From positions 1-64,000 of the forward strand of contig JBGAOY010000009.1 of the NCBI GenBank assembly GCA_044221555.1: a stretch of 64,000 nucleotides of DNA, read 5' to 3'. The notes under the pieces were generated by a model that saw only the letters and a list, made by a program, of their open reading frames with translations, made no database searches and was not told where the DNA came from. This document shows, one piece after another, positions 51,533-59,660 of the stretch. Source of the stretch: JAEUJM01 sp044221555 (lineage in GTDB: Bacteria > Actinomycetota > Acidimicrobiia > Acidimicrobiales > DATDAH01). Position numbers and translations under genes: made by a program. The stretch's first letter is position 1; each line of letters begins with the position of its first letter.

Positions 51533-52507
51533 CCGGGTCTCGGTGGAGCTGGCGAGCCGGGCGGACAGCGCCGCCACGCGCTCGACGACCTCGGACGGGC
51601 CCTCCACCTCGATGGGGAACTGCACGGCGACCTGGGCCACCGTCGACACGACCCAGTCCATCGACTCGGCCTTGGTGCGGACGCGGCAGGTCTCGCCGTC
51701 GATCGCCTCGATGTCCGAGTCCGACCAGCGGACCGCGGCACGAACCGCGTCGACCGGGCCCCGCACCCGGATCACGGCGTCGAAGGGTTTGGGCATCGAG
51801 CCGATGGACTGCTCGACGAACGCCGCCGCGTCGCCCCCCGGCAGCTCGCGGGCCGCGAAGCGCGCCCCCGCCAACTGCGGGGCCGCCACCCGGTCGACCC
51901 GGAAGGTGCGCCAGTCGTCGCGCCGGACGTCCCACGCCACCAGGTACCAGCGCCGACCGGCGGACACCAGTTGCTGGGGCTGCACCAGGCGCCGCATCTG
52001 CTCGCCGTCGCGCCGTTGGTACTCGAAGCGCACCTCTTCGCGATCGCGGCAGGCCTGGGCCAGCAGGGCCAGCGCCTCGGGATCGACCGTCGGGCCGGTG
52101 TACCCGTTGCCCCAGCGCAACGACGACACGTTCGAGTGCACCGCGTTCACGCGCCGCCGCAGCCGGTCGGGCAGCACCTGCTCGAGCTTGGCCAGCGCCC
52201 GCAGCGCGGTGTCCTCGATGCCGTCGACCGACGCGCTGGCCGCGGCCCGTAGTCCCACCGCGATGGCCACCGCCTCGTCGTCCTCGAGCAGCAACGGTGG
52301 CATGTGCGAGCCCGAGGCCAGCCGGTAGCCGCCGGTGGCGCCGGTGCTGGAGTCGACCGGGTAGCCCAGCGAGCGGAGCCGGTCGATGTCTCGCCGCAGC
52401 GTGCGGTCGGTCACGCCGAGGCGCCCGGCCAGTTCGGCGCCGGACCAGAACTTGTAGGTCTGCAGCAACGACAGCAGTTGGAGCACCCGCTCGGTGGGAT
52501 CGGCCAT
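51515..52507 (-). CDS. WYL-domain transcriptional regulator (YafY-like)
   Basis: A 330-residue regulator. N-terminal HTH (LQLLSLLQTYKFWSGAELAGRLGVTDRTLRRDIDRLRSLGYPVD), a middle region with LPPLLLEDDEAVAIAVGL, and a WYL domain (RRLVQPQQLVSAGRRWYLVAWDVRRDDWRTFRVDRV) that usually binds a ligand or nucleic acid. The regulator is divergent from a DrrAB-like exporter with a perfect inverted repeat between. It likely represses that exporter and its own gene. The C-terminus is altered by repeat R3. ATG 52507 is chosen since upstream frame lacks family features. Confidence 0.9.
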   Translation of the reverse strand: MADPTERVLQLLSLLQTYKFWSGAELAGRLGVTDRTLRRDIDRLRSLGYPVDSSTGATGGYRLASGSHMPPLLLEDDEAVAIAVGLRAAASASVDGIEDTALRALAKLEQVLPDRLRRRVNAVHSNVSSLRWGNGYTGPTVDPEALALLAQACRDREEVRFEYQRRDGEQMRRLVQPQQLVSAGRRWYLVAWDVRRDDWRTFRVDRVAAPQLAGARFAARELPGGDAAAFVEQSIGSMPKPFDAVIRVRGPVDAVRAAVRWSDSDIEAIDGETCRVRTKAESMDWVVSTVAQVAVQFPIEVEGPSEVVERVAALSARLASSTETRRTGSR

Positions 52508-52528
52508 GTTCCTCAGCATGTCGCACAT

Positions 52529-52549
52529 TGCGGACAGGATCTGTCCGCA
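52529..52549. promoter_or_regulatory. Perfect inverted repeat, probable WYL operator
   Basis: TGCGGACAG (52529-52537), spacer GAT, CTGTCCGCA (52541-52549): a perfect 9-bp dyad centred in the 62-bp gap between the divergent WYL and ABC ATPase genes. It lies 20 bp from each start codon, so a bound protein would cover both promoters. Confidence 0.75.
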
Positions 52550-52569
52550 GCGTGCGCGAGCGTGACGCC

Positions 52570-53808
52570 ATGATCCACACACGAGGCCTCACCAGGCACT
52601 TCACCACCAAGGACCACGTCGTCGAGGCGATCCGCGGCATCGACGTCGACGTCAGCGAGGGCGAGCTGGTCGCCTTCCTCGGCCCCAACGGCGCCGGCAA
52701 GTCGACCACGCTGCGGATGCTCACCACGCTGCTGCGCCCCACCTCGGGCACCGCCCGCGTGGCCGGCTGCGACGTGGTCGACGACCCCGAGGGCGTGCGC
52801 CGGCGCATCGGCTTCATCGGCCAGGGCAACGGTGCCAGCCACAACCAGCGCGTGCGCGACGAGCTGGTGAACCAGGGCCGCTGCTACGGCCTGGCCCGGG
52901 GCGAGGCCGCCGAACGGGCCGACGAGCTGATGGCGTCGCTCGACCTCTCGCCGCTGGCGGGCCGGGTGGTCAAGACGCTGTCGGGCGGGCAGCGCCGCCG
53001 GCTCGACGTGGCCATCGGCATGGTGCACCGGCCCGGGCTCCTGTTCCTCGACGAGCCGTCCACCGGCCTCGACCCCCAGAACCGGGCCAACCTCAAGGAG
53101 CTGATCGAACGCCTGCGGGTCGAGCACGGCACCACCATCGTGCTCACCACCCACTACCTCGACGAGGCCGACTCGCTGGCCGATCGCATCGTGGTCATCG
53201 ACCACGGGCGCATCATCGCCGACGGCACCCCGGAGCATCTCAAGTCCGACCTGGTCGGCGACCGGCTGGTGCTCACCGCCGCCGACGAGCCAGCCGCGGC
53301 GCTGGTGGCGGCCGCGGTCGAGCGTCTCGCCGAGCACGTGCGGGTGCAGGTGACGGGGGCGGTCGTCGACGCCCGGGTGCGGGGCGCGACCACCCTCGCC
53401 CCCGAACTGCTCCGCCACCTCGACGCCGCCGGCGTGGCGGTGGCGGCCGCCGAGGTGTCGCGCGCCACCCTCGACGATGTGTTCCTCACGCTCACGGGCC
53501 GCAGCCTGCGCGAGAGCGCGGTCGCCGACCCCGACGAGCCGACCGGCTCCGACACCGAGCCCGCCGCCGCCGCCGCCGGCGCTGACCGTGCCCCGGTCGG
53601 CCACACCCCGGCCGGCGACCACCACGGCCCAGCCAACCACACGAGCCCCGAGCACCCCACCCCCGCTGCCTCCGCCCTCGCCTCCGATCGCACCCCCACG
53701 GCCGGCGACTTCCCCAGGGCCGACCGCATCACCACCGCCGCCACCGACCACACCGCGCCCACCGACCCCGCCGGCACGACCGACCCCGCCCTCCTGGAGG
53801 CCTCATGA
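52570..53808 (+). CDS. DrrA-like ABC ATPase with long C-terminal tail
   Basis: A 412-residue ATPase: Walker A GPNGAGKST, signature LSGGQRRR, Walker B LFLDEPSTGLDP, and the family-typical ATLDDVFLTLTGRSL near residue 310. Beyond that, about 90 extra residues rich in Thr, Ala, Asp, Pro and His (such as HTPAGDHHGPANHTSPEHP) are unlike the family and probably disordered. With the permease it forms a second DrrAB-type exporter. It overlaps the permease by ATGA. ATG 52570. Confidence 0.92.
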   Translation: MIHTRGLTRHFTTKDHVVEAIRGIDVDVSEGELVAFLGPNGAGKSTTLRMLTTLLRPTSGTARVAGCDVVDDPEGVRRRIGFIGQGNGASHNQRVRDELVNQGRCYGLARGEAAERADELMASLDLSPLAGRVVKTLSGGQRRRLDVAIGMVHRPGLLFLDEPSTGLDPQNRANLKELIERLRVEHGTTIVLTTHYLDEADSLADRIVVIDHGRIIADGTPEHLKSDLVGDRLVLTAADEPAAALVAAAVERLAEHVRVQVTGAVVDARVRGATTLAPELLRHLDAAGVAVAAAEVSRATLDDVFLTLTGRSLRESAVADPDEPTGSDTEPAAAAAGADRAPVGHTPAGDHHGPANHTSPEHPTPAASALASDRTPTAGDFPRADRITTAATDHTAPTDPAGTTDPALLEAS

Positions 53809-54563
53809 CCACCACCCTCACCGACACGTCCCTGGTCCTCACCCGCGAGCTCAAGCCGCTGGTGCGCGACCCCTTCTCGGTGATCTTCACCATGGTGCAG
53901 CCACTGGTGTTCCTCGCCCTGTTCGGCCCGCTGCTGTCGGGCGTCACCGGCCTCGACACGGCCGACGCCCTGCAGTGGTTCGTACCGGGGATCATCGTGA
54001 TGTCCGCGCTGTTCGGCGCGTCGATGACGGGCTCGAACCTGCTGATGGAGATGCAGTCGGGCTCGCACGAGCGGATGCTGGTCACCCCGCTGCACCGATC
54101 GTCGCTCCTCGTCGGCCGCTCGCTCAAGGAGATCGTGCCCGTGCTGATGCAGGCGGCGGTGATCGTCGCCGTCGTCATCCCGTTCGGCTTCCGCTTCGAG
54201 CCCGTCGGCGCCCTGATCGGCATCGTGGTGGTGGCCACGTTCGCGGTGGGACTGGCGGGCCTGTCGTACTCGCTGGCCATCGCCACCAAGGGCAATGACT
54301 GGATCTTCTGGGCCGTGCAGCAGACGCTGATCTTCCCCCTGCTGCTGCTGGCCGGCATGTTGCTGCCCATCGACGAGGGTCCGGCGTGGCTCGAGTCGCT
54401 GTCGAAGCTGAACCCGCTCACCTACATCGTCGACGCCGAGCGCCTGCTGTTCGCCGGCGACATCGTCGAGTGGGACGTGGTGTGGGGTGCCGTCGCCGCC
54501 GCGCTGGTGCTGGCCGTCGGCCTCACGGTGGGCATCCGCTCGGTGCGCGCCGGCGCCGAGTAG
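53805..54563 (+). CDS. DrrB-like ABC-2 permease
   Basis: A 252-residue membrane protein with six helices and the ABC-2 wording: RDPFSVIFTMVQPLVFLALFGP, QWFVPGIIVMSALFGASMTGS, LVTPLHRSSLLVGRSLKEIVPV, and KLNPLTYIVDAERLLFAG. It is the membrane part of the exporter driven by the preceding ATPase, which it overlaps by 4 nt. The substrate is unknown. The ATPase and permease genes are under the probable WYL operator. Confidence 0.93.
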   Translation: MTTTLTDTSLVLTRELKPLVRDPFSVIFTMVQPLVFLALFGPLLSGVTGLDTADALQWFVPGIIVMSALFGASMTGSNLLMEMQSGSHERMLVTPLHRSSLLVGRSLKEIVPVLMQAAVIVAVVIPFGFRFEPVGALIGIVVVATFAVGLAGLSYSLAIATKGNDWIFWAVQQTLIFPLLLLAGMLLPIDEGPAWLESLSKLNPLTYIVDAERLLFAGDIVEWDVVWGAVAAALVLAVGLTVGIRSVRAGAE

Positions 54564-54945
54564 CCCGCCGGCGTCAGCACGCGCGAACTCGACGCAGTGC
54601 CCGTCGGTTTTCCGACAGCCGATGCGTCGAGGTTGGACCGTCGCACGACGTCATTCCTCGGGCGGCGTGCCCACACCGGGGGCGGGGCACGTCGACCCGT
54701 CACGACCCCCCCGGCACGAAGCTGCTCCCATCGCTCGGACCCGAACGTGCGGGGTGCGCGAGCACAGGAGCGGTCGAGCGAGTCACGTCGGCGGTGATCA
54801 GATCCAGCGCCACTGCATTCCGCCTCAACCACCCGCGCCGTGACGACGCTGCGCGCCTGTCGCCATCCCTGCCCGCGGACGAAGTCCCACAGAGGTCCTA
54901 GGGGGCACTGAGGATGCTCTGAGGGTTCGGCCCGACCATGCAGTC
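54564..54945. other. Intergenic region without a recognised gene
   Basis: 382 bp between the exporter operon and the Ser/Thr-rich gene. Reading frames here are shadows with no family features. It contains a TGCCC/GGGCA-type hairpin around 54668-54690 but no clear promoter. Confidence 0.5.
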
Positions 54946-55413
54946 ATGGACACCAACCCCGCCCCCATCCCCACCCCCGAGCGCCCGCAGGCGGCGGCGT
55001 CCGCGTCGCTGCCGCCGGCCCGCACCCCCAGCGCCCCTCGCAAGAAGCGGCGCCACCCGGCCAAGCGGGCCCGCAAGGTGGCCACCGTGGTCAGCGGCAC
55101 CGCCGCCGTCCTGATGATGGGCGGCATGGCCTACAACGCCAGCCAGTCGGCCGACAGCACCAGCACCGCCAGCGCCACGGTGTCGTCCTCGAGCGACAGC
55201 TCGAACACGGCCACCGTATCCGACAGCAGCTCGACGGACTCGTCCTCGGCCACCTCGACCGCGTCGAGCTCGACCGACACCAGCTCGAGCAGCACCGGCA
55301 ACTCGTTCGGCGACAGCTCGGACACGAGCTCGACCGACACCAGCTCCTCCAGCGCCACCGCCACCGCGGCGACGCCGACGGCCACGGCCGACACCTCCAC
55401 CGCCGGCAGCTGA
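54946..55413 (+). CDS. Ser/Thr-rich single-pass membrane protein
   Basis: A 155-residue protein: cytoplasmic N-terminus with a basic stretch (PRKKRRHPAKRARK), one helix (about 46-63), then about 90 outer residues made almost only of Ser, Thr, Ala and Asp (runs such as SSTDTSSSSTG). This is the composition of a target for O-glycosylation; the next gene is a GT39 enzyme. No family recognised. Layout matches the 93-residue protein at 27136. Confidence 0.7.
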   Translation: MDTNPAPIPTPERPQAAASASLPPARTPSAPRKKRRHPAKRARKVATVVSGTAAVLMMGGMAYNASQSADSTSTASATVSSSSDSSNTATVSDSSSTDSSSATSTASSSTDTSSSSTGNSFGDSSDTSSTDTSSSSATATAATPTATADTSTAGS

Positions 55414-55479
55414 GACGGCCGGGGTCGCTCGGGCTGATCCCTCGAGGAGCACGGCCGAGGCCTCCCCGACCGGCCGGCA

Positions 55480-55660
55480 CCCGACCGACCGGCACGCCGA
55501 GCTCCGACCACCGCCCCGAACCCCCGACACCGCCCCGAACCCCCGACACCCCCCGAACCCCGACACCGGCCCCCACTCGACACCGCCCCCCGGACCCGAC
55601 ACCGACACCCCGCTCTCCCCGACACACGACCACCGACCACCACGACCCAGGGACTGACCA
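55480..55660 (+). other. C-rich, G-poor leader of GT39 gene (possible rut site)
   Basis: About 180 nt in which C dominates and G is rare, with repeated CCCCGAACCCCCGACACCG units around 55510-55560. Such unstructured C-rich RNA is the usual form of Rho-loading sites. It occupies the gap between the Ser/Thr-rich gene and the GT39 start. Confidence 0.5.
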
Positions 55661-55662
55661 CG

Positions 55663-57798
55663 ATGACGATCACCGAAGCGCCACCCGACCACCGCACCGA
55701 CGACGGCCTCGGCGGCGCCGGCGCCGATCCCACCCTCGGCATCACGGGCGACGATCCCACCGGCGGCGTCACGGGCGACGACCGGGCCCACGCCGCCCAG
55801 CCGCCCGAGCCCACGCTCCCCTCGGGCGACGGCTCGCCGTGGCGGGACCGCTTCCACGCCCCCACCCGCTCGGGGTGGATCACCATCGGCATCGCCCTGC
55901 TGGCCGCGGTGCTCTACACGTGGGGCCTCGGGCAGGCCGGCGTGGCCAACGACTACTACACCGCCGCGGTCAAGGCCATGAGCACCAGCTGGAAGGCCTT
56001 CTTCTACGGCTCGATCGACGCCGGCAGCTTCATCACCGTCGACAAGCCCCCCGCCGCCCTGTGGGTGATGGCGCTCTCGGCGCGCCTGTTCGGCTTCTCC
56101 ACCTGGTCGATGCTGCTGCCCCAGGCCGCCGCCGGCGTGGGCTCGGTGCTCATCCTGCACCGGGTCGTGCGCGAGTGGATGGGCGACGTGGCCGCCCACC
56201 TGGCGGCACTGGCGCTGGCGGTCACACCCGTGGCGGTCGTGATGTTCCGGTACAACAACCCCGACGCGCTGCTCACCCTCCTGGGCCTCGGCGCCGCCTG
56301 GGCGATGTGGGTGGCGCTGAAGACCGGCCGCACCCGGTGGCTCGTCGTGGCCGCCGCCCTCGTGGGCCTGGCCTTCGAGACCAAGATGCTGCAGGCCTTC
56401 GTGATCCTGCCCGCCTTCGTCGGCGTCTACCTGCTGGCCGGGCCCCCCAAGCTGGCCAAGCGCCTCTGGCAGCTCGCCGTCGCCGCGGTCACCGTCGTGG
56501 TGTCCGCCGGCTGGTGGGTGGCCATCGTGGCCCTGGTCCCCGCCTCGTCCCGCCCCTACATCGGCAGCACCACCGACAACTCCATACTCAGCCTGGTCTT
56601 CGGCTACAACGGCCTCTCGCGCCTGTTCGGCGGCGAGGGCCCGGGCAGCGGCAGCGGACCCACCGGTGGCGGCGGACCCGCCGGTGGCGGAGGCGGCGGG
56701 ATGGCCGGCTTCGGCGGCGCCGTGAGCTGGCTGCGCTTGTTCAACAGCGAGATCGGCGGCCAGGTGGCCTGGTTGATCCCGATCGCTTTGCTGGGCCTGG
56801 CCGCCGGCCTCTGGCTCACCCGCCGCAACCCCGTCTCCCGCTCAGGGGAGCCGATCGGGCCCTGGCGCACCGACCTCACCCGCGCCGGCTGGCTGCTCTG
56901 GGGCGGCTGGGCCCTCATCTCGATGGTGGTGTTCAGCCGGGCCGAGGGGATCTTCCACCCCTACTACACGGTGCAGCTGGCCCCCGCGATCGCCGCCCTG
57001 GCCGGTGCCGGCGCCGTCGCCCTCTGGCAGCTCGGCCGCCGCCACCACGCCATGCGGTTCGCCCTGCCCCTGGCCGTGGTGGCCACGGCCGCCTGGGCGG
57101 TGGTGCTGCTGGGCCGCACCCCCGACTTCGCCCCCTGGCTGTCGCCCCTGATCATCGCCGGCGCCGCGCTGGGCGCCGCCGGGCTGTGGGCGGGCGCCAC
57201 CCTGCGCCACCGCACGATCACCGTGGTGGCGGCGGCCATCGCCGGGATCACGCTGCTGGCCGGGCCCACGGCCTACGCCCTCACCACCGTGGCCAACCCG
57301 TCCAGCGGCTCGCTGGCCTCGGCCGGGCCCAGCTCGGCCGGCACCGGCTTCCCCGGTGGCGGCGGGCCCGGGGGCGCCGGCGGGCCCGGAGGCTCGACGT
57401 CGACCTCGATCGACGGTGACACCGAGCTGGTGGCCTACCTGGAGGCCAACCAGGGCGACGCCACCTGGCTGGTGGCCGCCTTCAGCTCGCACGCCTCGAG
57501 CCCGATCATCATCGCCACCGACCAGCCGGTGATGACCATCGGCGGCTTCAACGGCCAGGACCCCGCTCCCACCCTCGAGCAGTTCCAGCAGTACGTGGCC
57601 GACGGCGAGTTGCGCTATGTGCTGGTCGACGCCACGGGTGGCGGCTTCGGGCCCGGCGGCGGCGGACCCGGCGGTGCGGGCACGACCTCGGAGATCTCCA
57701 CCTGGGTCACCCAGAACGGCACCGCCGTCGACGCCTCCGCCTACGGCGGCGCCACCACCGGGACGCTCTACGACCTGTCCGCCCTGGCGACCGGCTGA
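55663..57798 (+). CDS. ArnT-like GT39-family glycosyltransferase, copy 2
   Basis: A 711-residue paralogue of the protein at 35259, with a 70-residue polar N-terminal extension, about 13 helices, the loop NDYYTAAVKAMSTSWKAFFYGSIDAGSFITVDKPP bearing the acidic pattern of GT39 enzymes, FHPYYTVQLAPAIAAL, and two Gly-rich outside loops (GGGGPAGGGGGG, GGGGPGGAGG). It uses a lipid-phosphate sugar on the outer membrane face. The preceding Ser/Thr-rich protein is a possible acceptor; the DUF5666 protein follows. Mannosyl or arabinosyl specificity is not known. Confidence 0.88.
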   Translation: MTITEAPPDHRTDDGLGGAGADPTLGITGDDPTGGVTGDDRAHAAQPPEPTLPSGDGSPWRDRFHAPTRSGWITIGIALLAAVLYTWGLGQAGVANDYYTAAVKAMSTSWKAFFYGSIDAGSFITVDKPPAALWVMALSARLFGFSTWSMLLPQAAAGVGSVLILHRVVREWMGDVAAHLAALALAVTPVAVVMFRYNNPDALLTLLGLGAAWAMWVALKTGRTRWLVVAAALVGLAFETKMLQAFVILPAFVGVYLLAGPPKLAKRLWQLAVAAVTVVVSAGWWVAIVALVPASSRPYIGSTTDNSILSLVFGYNGLSRLFGGEGPGSGSGPTGGGGPAGGGGGGMAGFGGAVSWLRLFNSEIGGQVAWLIPIALLGLAAGLWLTRRNPVSRSGEPIGPWRTDLTRAGWLLWGGWALISMVVFSRAEGIFHPYYTVQLAPAIAALAGAGAVALWQLGRRHHAMRFALPLAVVATAAWAVVLLGRTPDFAPWLSPLIIAGAALGAAGLWAGATLRHRTITVVAAAIAGITLLAGPTAYALTTVANPSSGSLASAGPSSAGTGFPGGGGPGGAGGPGGSTSTSIDGDTELVAYLEANQGDATWLVAAFSSHASSPIIIATDQPVMTIGGFNGQDPAPTLEQFQQYVADGELRYVLVDATGGGFGPGGGGPGGAGTTSEISTWVTQNGTAVDASAYGGATTGTLYDLSALATG

Positions 57799-57982
57799 GG
57801 GGCCGCCCACACCCCGCCCCCAGAGCCGACCACCGACACCGACGACCGACAACCAGCCGCCACCCGGCAGAAGGGAGGCACCGACCCCGACCACCGCCCC
57901 TCACCCAGTACCCGCAACTCGAACCAGAACCCGCACCACCCCCCAACCCCCCGAACAACCCGAACCCCCGAAAGGACCAACC
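57799..57982 (+). other. C-rich, G-poor intergenic stretch (possible rut site)
   Basis: 184 nt between the GT39 and DUF5666 genes, dominated by C and A, with runs like CACCACCCCCCAACCCCCCG. No hairpin terminator is visible. It is similar to the stretch at 55480-55660. The ribosome site AAAGGA at 57971-57976 serves the next gene. Confidence 0.5.
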
Positions 57983-59083
57983 ATGAGCTACGACCCCCAC
58001 AACCCCGGTGACGAGGCCCTCGAAGCGTCAGCCGCCGGCCAGGAGCCCGTCGCCGGCGCCGGCGCCGGCGCCCCGCCCTCACCGCCGCCTCCGTCGGATC
58101 CGCTGTTCGACGAGCCCGGCCACGAGCCCTACGGGGCCCGACCGGCAGCGGCATCGGCCGGCGCCGCCGGCGCCCCGAGCCGCAAGACCCTCATCGGTGC
58201 CGGCATCGGTGCGGCGGTGATCGCCCTCGGGGCGGTGATCGGCATCAACCTGGCCGACTCCGGCGCCGAGAACGCCTCGACCGCCGCCGCCGCCGGCATG
58301 CCCGGCGCGATGCAGGGCGGGGCGCAGGGCCAGATGCCCGGTGGCACCACCGGCGGCCCGGGCGCCCAGGGCACGCAGGCGGGGCCCGGTGGCGGCGGCC
58401 CCGGCGGCGGCACCGTGGGCACCGTCGACAGCGTCGACGGCTCCACCCTCACCGTGTCGGCCCAGGACGGCTCGTCGGTCGAGGTGACCACGTCGAGCGA
58501 CACCGTGGTCGCCCTGGCCGAGACCGGCTCGGCCGACGACGTCGACGAGGGCGACCAGGTGCTGGTGATGGGCACCGCCGACGGCGACGCCATCGCCGCC
58601 GAGCGGGTGGTCGATCGGGGCACCACCGCCACCGACGACAGCGCCGCAGGTCCCCCCGGGGGCATGGCCGGCTCCGCCAGCGGCGAGGTGAGCGCCGTCG
58701 ACGGCGACAGCTTCACCGTCAGCACCAGCGACGGTGACGTGACGGTCACCATGACCGACGCCACCACCGTGGTGGTCGAGACGCAGGGCTCGCTCAGCGA
58801 CCTCTCCTCCGGCGACCAGGTGATGGTGCAGGGCGAGACCGGCACCGACGGCAGCGTGACGGCCACCCGCATCATCTCGGGCGACCTGCCCCAGGGCGGC
58901 CCGGCGGCCGGCGGCCAGACCGGCGGTATGCAGGGCGGCCCGCCGGCCCAGGGCGGCACCGCCGATGGCAGCACGGGAGCGACCGGCCAGGCGCCGGCGG
59001 CGCCCGGTGGCACCACCGGCACCCCCGGCTCCAGCGGCCAGCCCGCCGGCGTCCCGAGCACGGGAGGTGCCACCACGACCTGA
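57983..59083 (+). CDS. Membrane-anchored DUF5666-domain protein
   Basis: A 366-residue protein: Pro/Gly/Ala-rich cytoplasmic start, one helix (about 66-87), Gly/Gln-rich linker, two DUF5666 repeats of ~65 residues (GTVDSVDGSTLTVSAQDGSSVEVTTSSDT... and GEVSAVDGDSFTVSTSDGDVTVTMTDAT...), then a Gly/Thr-rich tail. DUF5666 is an OB-like beta fold of unknown role in bacterial surface proteins. Co-linear with the GT39 enzyme, so it may be modified by it. AAAGGA precedes ATG 57983. Confidence 0.82.
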   Translation: MSYDPHNPGDEALEASAAGQEPVAGAGAGAPPSPPPPSDPLFDEPGHEPYGARPAAASAGAAGAPSRKTLIGAGIGAAVIALGAVIGINLADSGAENASTAAAAGMPGAMQGGAQGQMPGGTTGGPGAQGTQAGPGGGGPGGGTVGTVDSVDGSTLTVSAQDGSSVEVTTSSDTVVALAETGSADDVDEGDQVLVMGTADGDAIAAERVVDRGTTATDDSAAGPPGGMAGSASGEVSAVDGDSFTVSTSDGDVTVTMTDATTVVVETQGSLSDLSSGDQVMVQGETGTDGSVTATRIISGDLPQGGPAAGGQTGGMQGGPPAQGGTADGSTGATGQAPAAPGGTTGTPGSSGQPAGVPSTGGATTT

Positions 59084-59104
59084 CCCTCCCCCTCCGGTTT
59101 CCCC

Positions 59105-59140
59105 ACCGTGGGCCGCGCTTCCTCCGGCGCGGCCCACGGT
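59105..59140. terminator. Strong bidirectional hairpin
   Basis: ACCGTGGGCCGCGC (59105-59118) pairs perfectly with its complement (59127-59140), an exact 14-bp stem with an 8-nt loop, centred between the convergent DUF5666 and cupredoxin genes. No T tract. Confidence 0.75.
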
Positions 59141-59155
59141 CGCGCCCACGCCGGG

Positions 59156-59599
59156 TCAGGTCGCGGGCTCGACCTCGATGGTCCCGGACATGCCGTAGGC
59201 GACGTGGCCGGGGAGATGGCACATGTACGCGACGGTCCCCGGGTCGTCGAACTCGTAGAAGGTCATGGCGCGATCACCCGGGGCGACGCTCACCTCGCCC
59301 GGAACGGGCGGGTGGCGGCGCTCGGTGCCCTGCTCGTGGCGACGGTGCGCCTCGGCGTCGCCGACCACGAGCTCGTGGTCGATGGGGTCGTGGTTCTCCA
59401 CCACGAACTCCACCAGGGTGCCTTCCTGCACGTGCAGCGTCCCGAGGTCGAACCGGCTGTGCTCGATGCCCACCTCGACCTGCACCACCCCGGGACCCAG
59501 CACCTCCGCGTCATCGCCCGATGCCGTGACGGTGTATCCGACGGTGGCCACGGCGGCCCCGACGAAGAGGGCCACGGCGCCGGAGACGACTCGGCTCAC
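59156..59599 (-). CDS. Cupredoxin-like copper protein
   Basis: A 147-residue exported protein (signal/anchor helix in residues 3-27). The type 1 copper ligands can be placed: His in PIDHELVVG, Cys and His in YMCHLPGHVAYGM, with Met as the axial ligand. This is the pattern of plastocyanin-like cupredoxins with a C-x-L-P-G-H-x3-G-M loop. It probably carries electrons outside the membrane or binds copper. The GTG start at 59599 follows a purine-rich stretch. It lies 62 bp downstream of the DUF2330 gene and is probably co-transcribed with it. Confidence 0.88.
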   Translation of the reverse strand: MSRVVSGAVALFVGAAVATVGYTVTASGDDAEVLGPGVVQVEVGIEHSRFDLGTLHVQEGTLVEFVVENHDPIDHELVVGDAEAHRRHEQGTERRHPPVPGEVSVAPGDRAMTFYEFDDPGTVAYMCHLPGHVAYGMSGTIEVEPAT

Positions 59600-59660
59600 G
59601 TTCCCCGCTCCTGTTCGCTCCGCTCACGGGCCGCTCGGGCCACGCCCTCGTACCTCGGGC

